A stretch of 64,000 nt of DNA from an uncultured Prevotellaceae bacterium (GTDB lineage Bacteria; Bacteroidota; Bacteroidia; Bacteroidales; Bacteroidaceae). The notes beneath the pieces were generated by a model. That model was not told where the DNA came from. It made no database searches and saw nothing but the letters and a program-made list of their open reading frames with translations. How positions within the stretch are numbered: position 1 is the stretch's first letter; each line of letters opens with the position of its first letter. The position numbers were made by a program, and so were the translations under genes. Below, piece by piece: positions 44,657 to 52,307 of this stretch. The stretch spans positions 82,628-146,627 of the forward strand of contig ONMA01000005.1 of NCBI GenBank assembly GCA_900318815.1, written 5' to 3'.

Positions 44657-45778
44657 ATGGAGCAGAAAGAAGTTGTATTGATGAAAGGCAACGAGGCGAT
44701 AGCCCGTGCTGCCATTCGTTGTGGCGTTGATGGCTACTTTGGTTATCCCATCACCCCGCAGAGTGAAGTAATTGAGACGCTGGCCGAGCTGAAGCCCTGG
44801 GAGACCACTGGTATGCAGGTGGTGCAGGCTGAGAGCGAGCTGGCGTCTGTCTATATGTTGTATGGTGCTGCCGGTGCAGGCAAGAAGGCCATGACATCGT
44901 CATCGTCGCCCGGTGTGGCGCTGATGCAGGAGGGCATTACCTATCTGGCCGGTGCCGAGCTGCCTGCACTTATCGTCAACGTGCAGCGTGGCGGCCCTGG
45001 ACTGGGCACTATCCAGCCTTCGCAGGGCGACTATTTCCAGGCTACCCGTGGCGGTGGTAATGGCGACTATAATGTCATTGTCCTGGCTCCCGCCTCGGTG
45101 CAAGAGATGGCCGACTTCGTTGACCTGGCTTTCGAACTGGCATTCAAGTATCGTAATCCGGCCATGATCCTGAGCGATGGCGTTATTGGGCAGATGATGG
45201 AGAAGGTGGTGTTGCCGCCGTTCAAGCCCCGTCGCACCGATGAGGAGGTGATTGCCCAGTGCCCCTGGGCCTCTACGGGTAAGACAAAGAACCGCAAGCG
45301 CAACGTGATTACCTCGTTGGAGTTGAAGCCTGAGATTATGGAACAGCGCAACTTGCACCTGCAGGAGAAGTATGCCGAGATTCGCGAGAAGGAAGTGCGC
45401 TACGAGATGCAGCACTGCGACGATGCCGAGTATGTGATTGTGGCCTTCGGCTCTGCCGCCCGCATTGCCGAGAAGTCGGTGGAGCTGGCCCGTGCCGAGG
45501 GTATCAAGGTGGGGCTGTTCCGTCCCATTACGCTGTGGCCCTTCCCCACGAAGGAGATTGCCGCGCTGGCCAAGGACAAGAAAGGCGTGCTGGTGGCCGA
45601 AATCAATGCCGGGCAGATGGTGCAGGACGTGCGTCTGGCCATCAACGGTGCCGTGCCTGTCGAGCAGTTTGGCCGCTTAGGCGGTATCGTGCCCGATCCC
45701 GAAGAGATTGTGGAGGCATTGAAACGTCTGAAAAGCCCCACCCCCGACCCCTCCCGCGGAGGGGAGGGGAGTAAATAG
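44657..45778 (+). CDS. vorB: 2-oxoacid:ferredoxin oxidoreductase alpha subunit (VorB/KorA-like)
   Basis: I choose the ATG at 44657 (MEQKEVVLMKGNEA) over the GTG at 44648. The protein has the pyrimidine-binding and domain II features of the alpha subunit: YFGYPITPQSEVIETLA, QAESELASVYMLYGA, RGGPGLGTIQPSQGDYFQ, and GLFRPITLWPFP. The enzyme oxidatively decarboxylates branched-chain 2-oxoacids or 2-oxoglutarate to acyl-CoA; the specificity is not certain. The last 14 residues (SPTPDPSRGGEGSK) are encoded by a REP-like repeat and are not part of the family. Confidence 0.9.
   Translation: MEQKEVVLMKGNEAIARAAIRCGVDGYFGYPITPQSEVIETLAELKPWETTGMQVVQAESELASVYMLYGAAGAGKKAMTSSSSPGVALMQEGITYLAGAELPALIVNVQRGGPGLGTIQPSQGDYFQATRGGGNGDYNVIVLAPASVQEMADFVDLAFELAFKYRNPAMILSDGVIGQMMEKVVLPPFKPRRTDEEVIAQCPWASTGKTKNRKRNVITSLELKPEIMEQRNLHLQEKYAEIREKEVRYEMQHCDDAEYVIVAFGSAARIAEKSVELARAEGIKVGLFRPITLWPFPTKEIAALAKDKKGVLVAEINAGQMVQDVRLAINGAVPVEQFGRLGGIVPDPEEIVEALKRLKSPTPDPSRGGEGSK
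45733..45773 (+). repeat. REP-like hairpin, copy at end of vorB
   Basis: The 41-base element begins AAGCCCCACC and ends GGAGGGGAGTA, with CCCTCCC/GGGAGGG-type pairing. It matches the inverse of 46199-46239 at 36 of 41 positions. It supplies the last codons of vorB. Confidence 0.85.
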
Positions 45779-45784
45779 ACTGCC

Positions 45785-46177
45785 ATGGAGCGGAAACATG
45801 AAACGGCATCGCCTGACAGGTATGACTTACTAAAAGAGTTTGCCAAGCATAACCGCAAAGAAATGACTCAGAGCGAAACAGTGCTTTGGAACGCTTTGCG
45901 GAAGGAGATCAGAGGGATAAAGTTTCGACGTCAGCATCCTATCGGAGATTATATTGCCGACTTTCTCTGTTTGACAAAAAAAATGGTTATCGAGGTGGAC
46001 GGTGGTTATCATAACGACCCGACACAACAGCAGGAAGACCAGTGGCGAACAGAATATTTAGAAAGCAAGGGTTACCACGTCATACGTTTCAGCAACGAGG
46101 AAGTCTATACTGACACAAAAGGTGTCATCAGAATAATTAAAGAAGAACTAACAAACATTGAAGATAATTATGAATAA
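45785..46177 (+). CDS. DUF559-family endonuclease-like protein inserted in the vor operon
   Basis: The 130-residue protein has the DUF559 pattern: LKEFAKHNRKEMTQSETVLW, then FRRQHPIGDYIADFLC (catalytic Asp in a PD-(D/E)XK/Vsr-like fold), MVIEVDGGYH (ExDG) and YHVIRFSNEEV. It has no role in 2-oxoacid oxidation, yet lies in phase between vorB (6-base gap) and the beta-subunit gene (8-base overlap). It is flanked by inverted copies of the REP-like repeat (45733-45773 and 46199-46239), both read through as protein termini of the neighbours. An insertion of a repeat-nuclease unit is inferred. Confidence 0.85.
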   Translation: MERKHETASPDRYDLLKEFAKHNRKEMTQSETVLWNALRKEIRGIKFRRQHPIGDYIADFLCLTKKMVIEVDGGYHNDPTQQQEDQWRTEYLESKGYHVIRFSNEEVYTDTKGVIRIIKEELTNIEDNYE

Positions 46178-46982
46178 TAATCAGTCAGCAAATGTATCTA
46201 CTCCCCTCCCCCCCGAGGGAGGGGCAGGAGGTGGGGCTTGGTCTGTTGTATATAAGAAACCGACGCTCCTGAACGACAACAATATGCACTATTGCCCGGG
46301 CTGTTCGCACGGCGTGGTACACAAGCTCATTGCCGAAGTCATCGAGGAGATGGGCTTAGAGGAAAAGGCTGTAGGCGTAAGCCCGGTGGGATGTGCCGTC
46401 TTTGCCTATAACTACATAGACATTGACTGGCAGGAAGCTGCCCACGGACGTGCTCCCGCACTGGCTACGGGCATCAAGCGGTGCTGGCCCGACCGCCTGG
46501 TGTTTACCTATCAGGGTGATGGCGACCTGGCCTGCATCGGAACCTGCGAGACCATTCATGCCCTGAACCGCGGCGAGAACATCGTTATCATCTTTGTCAA
46601 TAACGCCATCTATGGCATGACGGGTGGCCAGATGGCGCCCACCACGCTCATTGGCCAGAAGACGGCCACCTGTCCCTACGGACGCGACCCGAAACTGCAT
46701 GGCTATCCCCTGAAGATGGCTGACATAGCTGCCGGGCTGGAAGGAACTTGCTATGTTACCCGACAGTCGGTGGAGTCGGTGGCCTCTATCAATAAGGCCA
46801 AGAAGGCGCTGAAGAAGGCTTTCCAGGCTTCCATGGACGGCAAGGGCTCGTCGCTGGTGGAGTTTGTCTCTACCTGCAACAGCGGCTGGAAGCTGACCCC
46901 TGTCCAGGCTAACGAATGGATGAAAGAGAACATGTTCCCCTACTATCCGAAGGGTGACTTAAAGGACACAACAGCATTATGA
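46170..46982 (+). CDS. 2-oxoacid:ferredoxin oxidoreductase beta subunit (TPP-binding)
   Basis: The start is at 46170 (MNNNQSAN) or 46158. Family motifs are MHYCPGCSHGVVHKLIAE (Cys for cluster), GVSPVGCAVFAYNYI, ATGIKRCWPDRLVFTYQGDGDLACIGTCETI (TPP motif GDGD…N) and NNAIYGMTGGQMAPTT. Residues STPLPPEGGAGGGAW near the N-terminus are coded by the right-hand REP-like repeat and look like an addition to the family's usual N-terminus. It pairs with VorB to form the catalytic centre. Confidence 0.92.
   Translation: MNNNQSANVSTPLPPEGGAGGGAWSVVYKKPTLLNDNNMHYCPGCSHGVVHKLIAEVIEEMGLEEKAVGVSPVGCAVFAYNYIDIDWQEAAHGRAPALATGIKRCWPDRLVFTYQGDGDLACIGTCETIHALNRGENIVIIFVNNAIYGMTGGQMAPTTLIGQKTATCPYGRDPKLHGYPLKMADIAAGLEGTCYVTRQSVESVASINKAKKALKKAFQASMDGKGSSLVEFVSTCNSGWKLTPVQANEWMKENMFPYYPKGDLKDTTAL
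46199..46239 (-). repeat. REP-like hairpin, inverse copy at start of beta-subunit gene
   Basis: Read on the minus strand it begins AAGCCCCACC and ends GGGAGGGGAGTA, matching 45733-45773. Together the two copies bracket the DUF559 gene as inverted repeats. Confidence 0.85.
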
Positions 46983-47524
46983 AGAAAGAAATTATTATAG
47001 CAGGATTCGGTGGCCAGGGTGTGCTTTCTATGGGAAAGATACTGGCCTATTCAGGACTGATGGAAGATAAGGAAGTGACATGGATGCCCGCCTACGGACC
47101 CGAACAGCGCGGTGGCACGGCCAACGTCACGGTGATTGTTAGCGACGAGCGCATCTCGTCGCCCATCCTCAGCAAGTACGATGTGGCCATCGTACTAAAC
47201 CAGCCTTCGCTCGAGAAGTTCGAGCCGAAGCTGAAGCCCGGCGGCATACTTATCTATGACAGCTACGGCATTATCAATCCTCCTACGCGCAAGGACATCA
47301 CCGTCTATCGTGTTGATGCTATGGACAGGGCTGCCGAGATGAAGAATGCCAAGATTTTCAATATGATCGTGCTGGGCGGCATGCTCAAGGTGTGTCCCGT
47401 CGTGGGCATGGGCGGTGTGGAGAAAGCACTCTTCAAGACATTGCCCGAGCGTCATCATAATCTGATTCCGCTGAACATGCAGGCACTCGACGAGGGCGGA
47501 AAGATTATTACCGAGGTGAAATAA
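46979..47524 (+). CDS. 2-oxoacid:ferredoxin oxidoreductase gamma subunit
   Basis: The 181-residue protein has the gamma-family motifs IIIAGFGGQGVLSMGKILA, GPEQRGGTANVTVIVS and IFNMIVLGGMLK. Its start overlaps the beta-subunit stop by 4 bases. It completes the complex (ferredoxin, alpha, beta, gamma) encoded by 44421-47524. Confidence 0.93.
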   Translation: MKKEIIIAGFGGQGVLSMGKILAYSGLMEDKEVTWMPAYGPEQRGGTANVTVIVSDERISSPILSKYDVAIVLNQPSLEKFEPKLKPGGILIYDSYGIINPPTRKDITVYRVDAMDRAAEMKNAKIFNMIVLGGMLKVCPVVGMGGVEKALFKTLPERHHNLIPLNMQALDEGGKIITEVK

Positions 47525-47580
47525 ACTCTTGACAATCAATTCTTCCGAGGGGAACAAGATTCCCCGAAGTAAGTGACTCC

Positions 47581-47649
47581 TGAATTTACGGTTTACGGCT
47601 TTTCTTGCTCGCCAATCGGGCTATGCAGAAAGCGTAAACCGTAAATTCA
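47581..47649. repeat. TGAATTTACGGTTTACG inverted repeat after vor operon
   Basis: Perfect 17-base arms (47581-47597, 47633-47649) surround a 35-base loop, 57 bases after the last stop of the operon. It may act as a 3'-end hairpin. Confidence 0.8.
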
Positions 47650-47701
47650 TTGTTCATAAATGGGGAAAAGTGAGGTCGCTACGTATTTTTCTGAAAATAT
47701 G

Positions 47702-47733
47702 TTTGGTGGTTTCGGAAATAATGTGTAACTTTA
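47702..47733 (+). promoter_or_regulatory. Promoter of aldose epimerase gene
   Basis: TTTG (47702-47705), 20 bases, then TAACTTTA (47726-47733), a one-base variant of TAnnTTTG, 48 bases upstream of the start. Confidence 0.6.
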
Positions 47734-47781
47734 CACCCAAATTTCAGACAATAACAAAACCAATTACAAACTTTAAAAACA

Positions 47782-48966
47782 ATGAAAACACTCAAAGCAT
47801 CTTTTGTGGGGCTTGGTGCAGTTGCACTGATGATGTCGGCATGTGCCGGCGGTGGCCAGAAGGCAAACGGTAATCTGACTGTTTCGGGACTTGACCCTGC
47901 CAAGTTTGAAACTGTTATCCAGGAGAAACCCGTTAAACTCTACACCCTGAAGAATGACGGAGGTATGGAGGTGTGTATCACCAACTATGGCGGACGTGTT
48001 GTATCGCTGGTAGTACCCGACCGCGACGGAAAGCCTACCGATGTGGTGCTCGGCTTCGACAACATTGACCAGTATGCCGACACGCTCAATTCGCCCTCCG
48101 ACTACGGTTCGAGTGTTGGCCGCTATGCCAACCGCATCAAGGATGCCAAGTTCACGCTGAACGGAACAGAATACCAGCTCAAGGCTAACGACAAGGTGAA
48201 CTGCTTGCACGGCGGCGGCACAACGGGCTGGATGAATAAGGTCTACGACGCTGAGCAGGTGGACGACCAGACCCTCCGTCTAACCATCGTGGCAGAGGAC
48301 GGCGAGAATGGATTCCCCGGAACGGTTACTGCCGTTACCACCTACAAGATTACCGAGGACAATACACTCGACATCACCTGGGAGGCAACAACCGATAAGG
48401 AGACCATCATCAACCAGACCAATCACAACTACTACAACCTGAACGGCGACTTCACGCAGCCCGGCTATGACATGGTGCTCTATGTGAATGCCGACAATTT
48501 CACTCCTTCCGACAAGCTGTATATCCCCACGGGCGAAATCAAGCCGGTGGAGGGCACGCCCATGGACTTCCGCACACCGCATGCTGTTGGCGACTCTATC
48601 AAGTCGGACTACGACCAGATTCAGAATGCAGGCGGCTACGACCACAACTGGTGCCTGAACACCTACAAGGACGGCAAGGGCGATGACACACAGGTTTGCG
48701 CCAGCCTCTACAGTCCCAAGACCGGCATCCTGATGGAGATGTTTACCAACGAGCCAGGCGTACAGGTCTATAGCGGCAACTTCCAGGGTGTTGGCAACGA
48801 GCCTAACATCAAGCACAAGGGCGGTGTCTATCCCCAGCACGTCAGCATCTGCTTAGAGAGCCAGAAGTATCCCGACAGCCCCAATAAGAAGGACTGGGTG
48901 CAGCCCACGCTGAAGCCGGGCGAGAAGTATTACAGCCACGCTGCCTATCGCTTCTCAACCAAGTAA
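47782..48966 (+). CDS. galM: Aldose 1-epimerase (mutarotase), lipoprotein
   Basis: The 394-residue protein starts with a lipoprotein signal (MKTLKASFVGLGAVALMMSAC). GalM motifs are present: TNYGGRVVSLVVPDRDGK, SSVGRYANRIKDAKF, NCLHGGGTTGWMNKVYD, TNHNYYNLNG with catalytic His, GGYDHNW and VQVYSGNF, and the final catalytic Glu in SICLESQKYPDS. It interconverts alpha and beta anomers of sugars, here in the periplasm. It stands upstream of the symporter and arabinose genes, so arabinose or galactose is a likely substrate. Confidence 0.93.
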   Translation: MKTLKASFVGLGAVALMMSACAGGGQKANGNLTVSGLDPAKFETVIQEKPVKLYTLKNDGGMEVCITNYGGRVVSLVVPDRDGKPTDVVLGFDNIDQYADTLNSPSDYGSSVGRYANRIKDAKFTLNGTEYQLKANDKVNCLHGGGTTGWMNKVYDAEQVDDQTLRLTIVAEDGENGFPGTVTAVTTYKITEDNTLDITWEATTDKETIINQTNHNYYNLNGDFTQPGYDMVLYVNADNFTPSDKLYIPTGEIKPVEGTPMDFRTPHAVGDSIKSDYDQIQNAGGYDHNWCLNTYKDGKGDDTQVCASLYSPKTGILMEMFTNEPGVQVYSGNFQGVGNEPNIKHKGGVYPQHVSICLESQKYPDSPNKKDWVQPTLKPGEKYYSHAAYRFSTK

Positions 48967-49006
48967 AGACCCTCCCCCCATCCCCTCCCTGCGAGGGAGG
49001 GGAGTA
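48967..49006 (+). repeat. REP-like hairpin between galM and symporter gene
   Basis: The element AGACCCTCCCCCC…GAGGGAGGGGAGTA begins 1 base after the galM stop. It is the intergenic copy of the family seen in uvrA and the vor operon. Confidence 0.8.
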
Positions 49007-49045
49007 GTAACATTTGTATATTAACTATTACATTAACATTATATT

Positions 49046-50779
49046 ATGGACTGGAGTTCACATGAATTTATCTGGCTCGACTGGGCGATTCTCGCCATCG
49101 GCCTGTGTGGAGTGGTGGCTGCTGTATGGTACGCCATCTGGAAAGACAAGAAAGCCCAGCAGGGCGAAGACTCTTCGGCTTACCTTTTCGGTAAGGGCGA
49201 GCCTTGGTATGTAATCGGTATGGCCATCTTTGCCGCCAACATCGGCTCGGAGCACTTGGTGGGTCTGGCCGGTACGGGTGCCAAGGACGGTGTGGGTATG
49301 GCCCACTGGGAGATGCAGGGCTGGATGATCCTCATCCTTGGCTGGCTGTTCGTTCCCTTCTATCAGCTGCTCATCAACAAGATGGGCAAGATTATCACCA
49401 TGCCCGACTTCCTGAAGTTCCGCTACACGCAGCGCACGGGTTCTTGGCTGAGTATCATCACGCTCGTGGCCTACGTGCTGACCAAGGTGTCGGTGACTGC
49501 CTTCACCGGTGGTATCTTCTTTGAGTATCTGCTGGGTCTCAATTTCTGGGTGGGTGCAATCGGCCTGATTGCCGTCACCGCCGTGTTCACCGTGTTCGGT
49601 GGCATGAAGGGCGTGATGACGCTCAGCTCTATCCAGACACCTATTCTTATTATAGGCTCTTTCCTCGTACTCTTCCTCGGTCTGGCCACGCTCGGTGGCG
49701 GTAGCATTGGTACTGGCTGGAACCTGATGATGGACACTGCCCGTCAGATGCACGATGGCTATGGTATCAACCACATGTTCCATACTGATCCGGGCGACCC
49801 CATGTATGCTGAGTATCCCGGCTACGTCGTCTTCCTCGGCGCCTGCATCATTGGCTTCTGGTACTGGTGTACCGACCAGCACATTGTTCAGCGTGTGCTC
49901 GGTCAGGTTCCCGGCGAGGACAACAAGGTTGTGATGGCCCGCGCCCGTCGTGGTACCATCGCCGCCGGTTTCTTCAAGATTCTCCCCTGCTTCATGTTCT
50001 TGATTCCTGGTATGATCGCCGCCGCTCTGGCACAGCATCCTGAGATTAACGGCTTCGTGATGGAAGATACCGATGCCGCCTTCGCCCTGATGGTGAAGAA
50101 CATCCTGCCCGCTGGTATCAAGGGTATCGTGACCATCGGTTTCGTTTGCGCTCTCGTTGCTTCTCTCGCAGCCTTCTTCAACAGCTGCGCTACCCTCTTC
50201 ACAGAGGACTTCTACAAGCCCATGAAGCAGGGCAAGAGCGAGGCCCACTACGTGTTCGTCGGTCGTACTGCTACGGTGGTTGTCGTGCTGTTAGGTCTGG
50301 CTTGGATGCCTGTGATGATGTCCTTGGGTTCGCTCTACAGCTATCTGCAGGGTATCCAGTCGCTGCTGGCTCCTGCTATGGTAGCCGTGTTCACCTTGGG
50401 TATCTTCTCGAAGAAGATTACGCCGAAGGCTGGTGAATGGGGACTCATTGGCGGTTTCGTTGTGGGTATGTGCCGCCTCGTTACCAATGTCATGACCAAC
50501 ACGGGCAAGGATGTGATGGAAGGTGCTTTCTGGGAGAACACCACCTGGTTCTGGCAGACCAACTGGCTCGTCTTCGAGTGCTGGCTGCTCGTATTCATTA
50601 TCTGCCTCATGGTGGCCGTCAGCTTCTTTACCCCTGCTCCCTCCAAGGCTCAGGTCGATGCCATTACCTTCTCGGCCGACTTCAAGAAGAGCATCCGTGA
50701 GAGCTGGAACGTCTGGGATATCGTGGGCACGCTGGTCGTTGTCGGCCTCTGCGCTTGCTTCTATATTTACTTCTGGTAA
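49046..50779 (+). CDS. Sodium:solute symporter (SSS family), sugar transporter
   Basis: The 577-residue inner-membrane protein has about 14 helices and SGLT-type motifs: AIFAANIGSEHLVGLAGTGA, LGWLFVPFYQ, MPDFLKFRY, GGMKGVMTLSSIQT and FWYWCTDQHIVQRVLG. It imports a sugar with sodium. Its place between mutarotase and AraR/araD points to arabinose or a related pentose (the araT role in Bacteroides), which is an inference. Confidence 0.92.
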   Translation: MDWSSHEFIWLDWAILAIGLCGVVAAVWYAIWKDKKAQQGEDSSAYLFGKGEPWYVIGMAIFAANIGSEHLVGLAGTGAKDGVGMAHWEMQGWMILILGWLFVPFYQLLINKMGKIITMPDFLKFRYTQRTGSWLSIITLVAYVLTKVSVTAFTGGIFFEYLLGLNFWVGAIGLIAVTAVFTVFGGMKGVMTLSSIQTPILIIGSFLVLFLGLATLGGGSIGTGWNLMMDTARQMHDGYGINHMFHTDPGDPMYAEYPGYVVFLGACIIGFWYWCTDQHIVQRVLGQVPGEDNKVVMARARRGTIAAGFFKILPCFMFLIPGMIAAALAQHPEINGFVMEDTDAAFALMVKNILPAGIKGIVTIGFVCALVASLAAFFNSCATLFTEDFYKPMKQGKSEAHYVFVGRTATVVVVLLGLAWMPVMMSLGSLYSYLQGIQSLLAPAMVAVFTLGIFSKKITPKAGEWGLIGGFVVGMCRLVTNVMTNTGKDVMEGAFWENTTWFWQTNWLVFECWLLVFIICLMVAVSFFTPAPSKAQVDAITFSADFKKSIRESWNVWDIVGTLVVVGLCACFYIYFW

Positions 50780-51456
50780 TGACCTATTATAAAGAACATA
50801 ACAAGGTCTGGGTATCGGTCGATGTGATTATCTTCGGCTTCGAGCAAGCGAAGCTGAAGATACTCATCGGCCGGCGCCAGATGGATCCTGGCCGAGGCCA
50901 GTGGAGCCTCTATGGCGGCTTTGTCGGTGCCGAAGAAAGCATCGACGATGCAGCCTTGCGGACGCTATACAGCCTTACAGGTATCAAAAATCTCTACATG
51001 CGACAGGTGGGCGCCTTTGGTAATGTGGACCGTGACCCTGGCGAGCGAGTCATATCGATAGCCTACTACGCCCTGATCAATGTGAAGGACTACGACGAAC
51101 AGTTGTGTCGTGAACATGAGCTGGAGTGGGTCGACTTCGACAAGATTCCTGCCCTCTATTCCGACCATAACAAGATGGTGAGCCAGGCCATCCGTATCAT
51201 GCGCGAGAAAATCAAGACCGAGCCTATCAGCTTCCAGCTGCTTCCCCCGCTCTTCACGCTTACCCAGCTGCAGCGTCTCTACGAGGCCGTGCTGGGCGCA
51301 GAGGTCGACAAGCGCAACTTCCGCAAGCGCGTCAAGGACATGGACTTCATCGAGAAGACCAACCTTATCGACAAGACTGGCTCCAAGCGCGGTGCCTATC
51401 TCTATCGCTTTAATAAAAAGGTATATAACGACGAAGAACGAAACTTTAAACTCTAA
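50779..51456 (+). CDS. AraR-like regulator: Nudix-related domain plus winged helix
   Basis: The start at 50779 overlaps the symporter stop (TAATG), implying translational coupling. The N-terminal Nudix fold reads VSVDVIIFGFEQAKLKILIGRR and GQWSLYGGFVGAEESIDDAA, but the Nudix box is degenerate: LRTLYSLTG replaces REUxEExG, so hydrolysis is unlikely. The C-terminal 75 residues form a winged-helix domain (LFTLTQLQRLYEAVLG, NFRKRVKDMDFIEKT, KRGAYLYRF). This architecture is that of NrtR/AraR regulators; in Bacteroides AraR senses arabinose. It is followed 13 bases later by araD. Confidence 0.88.
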   Translation: MTYYKEHNKVWVSVDVIIFGFEQAKLKILIGRRQMDPGRGQWSLYGGFVGAEESIDDAALRTLYSLTGIKNLYMRQVGAFGNVDRDPGERVISIAYYALINVKDYDEQLCREHELEWVDFDKIPALYSDHNKMVSQAIRIMREKIKTEPISFQLLPPLFTLTQLQRLYEAVLGAEVDKRNFRKRVKDMDFIEKTNLIDKTGSKRGAYLYRFNKKVYNDEERNFKL

Positions 51457-51469
51457 ACTATAAACGATT

Positions 51470-52180
51470 ATGTTAGAAGAACTCAAACAAAAAGTATTCA
51501 AGGCCAATCTCGACCTCGTTAAGCAAGGACTCGTCATCTTCACCTGGGGTAACGTCTCAGGCATTGACCGCGAGAAAGGTCTGGTAGTCATTAAGCCCTC
51601 TGGTGTCAGCTACGACGAGATGAAGGCCGAAGACATGGTGGTAGTCGACCTCGAGACGGGTAAGGTGGTCGAAGGAGATCTCAATCCTTCCAGCGACACC
51701 CCCACACACCTCGTACTCTACAAGGCTTTCCCCAACATCCAGGGTGTGGTGCATACTCATAGCACATACGCCACCGCCTTCGCACAGGCTGGACGCGACA
51801 TCCCCAACATCGGTACTACTCATGCCGACTATTTCTACAAGGACATTCCCTGCACCCGCGACATGACCGAGGCAGAGGTGAAGGGACAGTACGAACTGGA
51901 GACGGGCAACGTCATTGTCGACGAGATTCTCAACATCCGCAAGATCAACCCCGACCATACGCCTGCCGTCCTTGTGAAGAACCACGGCCCGTTCTCGTGG
52001 GGAACCTCGCCCGATAATGCCGTCTACAACGCCAAGGTGATGGAGCAGTGTGCCAAGATGGCTTTCGTGTCGTTCTCGGTGAACCCCAACACTACCATGA
52101 ACCCCTTGCTCGTTGAGAAGCACTACATGCGCAAGCATGGACCTAACGCCTACTATGGCCAGAAGGGACAGAAGCACTAA
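51470..52180 (+). CDS. araD: L-ribulose-5-phosphate 4-epimerase
   Basis: The 236-residue class II aldolase-fold enzyme has [46 protein letters not shown] (zinc-binding HxH), GTTHADYF and KNHGPFSWG (third His). It converts L-ribulose 5-phosphate to D-xylulose 5-phosphate, the last step of arabinose catabolism. araA and araB are not in the window. It shares an operon with the symporter and AraR-like gene. Confidence 0.95.
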   Translation: MLEELKQKVFKANLDLVKQGLVIFTWGNVSGIDREKGLVVIKPSGVSYDEMKAEDMVVVDLETGKVVEGDLNPSSDTPTHLVLYKAFPNIQGVVHTHSTYATAFAQAGRDIPNIGTTHADYFYKDIPCTRDMTEAEVKGQYELETGNVIVDEILNIRKINPDHTPAVLVKNHGPFSWGTSPDNAVYNAKVMEQCAKMAFVSFSVNPNTTMNPLLVEKHYMRKHGPNAYYGQKGQKH

Positions 52181-52215
52181 TCGTTCCTATCTGTAAGTCT
52201 GTGATAACCAAAACA

Positions 52216-52290
52216 GATTTCACGGATTAAACGGATTTCTCTAAATGGCTGACTATCAGTTAGTCCTAAATCCGTTTAATCCGTGAAATC
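52216..52290. repeat. ACGGATTAAACGG palindromic element, second complete copy
   Basis: Perfect 23-base arms (52216-52238, 52268-52290) surround a 29-base loop containing CTGACTATCAG. It lies between the convergent araD and SNF2 genes. Confidence 0.88.
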
Positions 52291-52307
52291 CGTTGTTTAT
52301 GTTGCCT

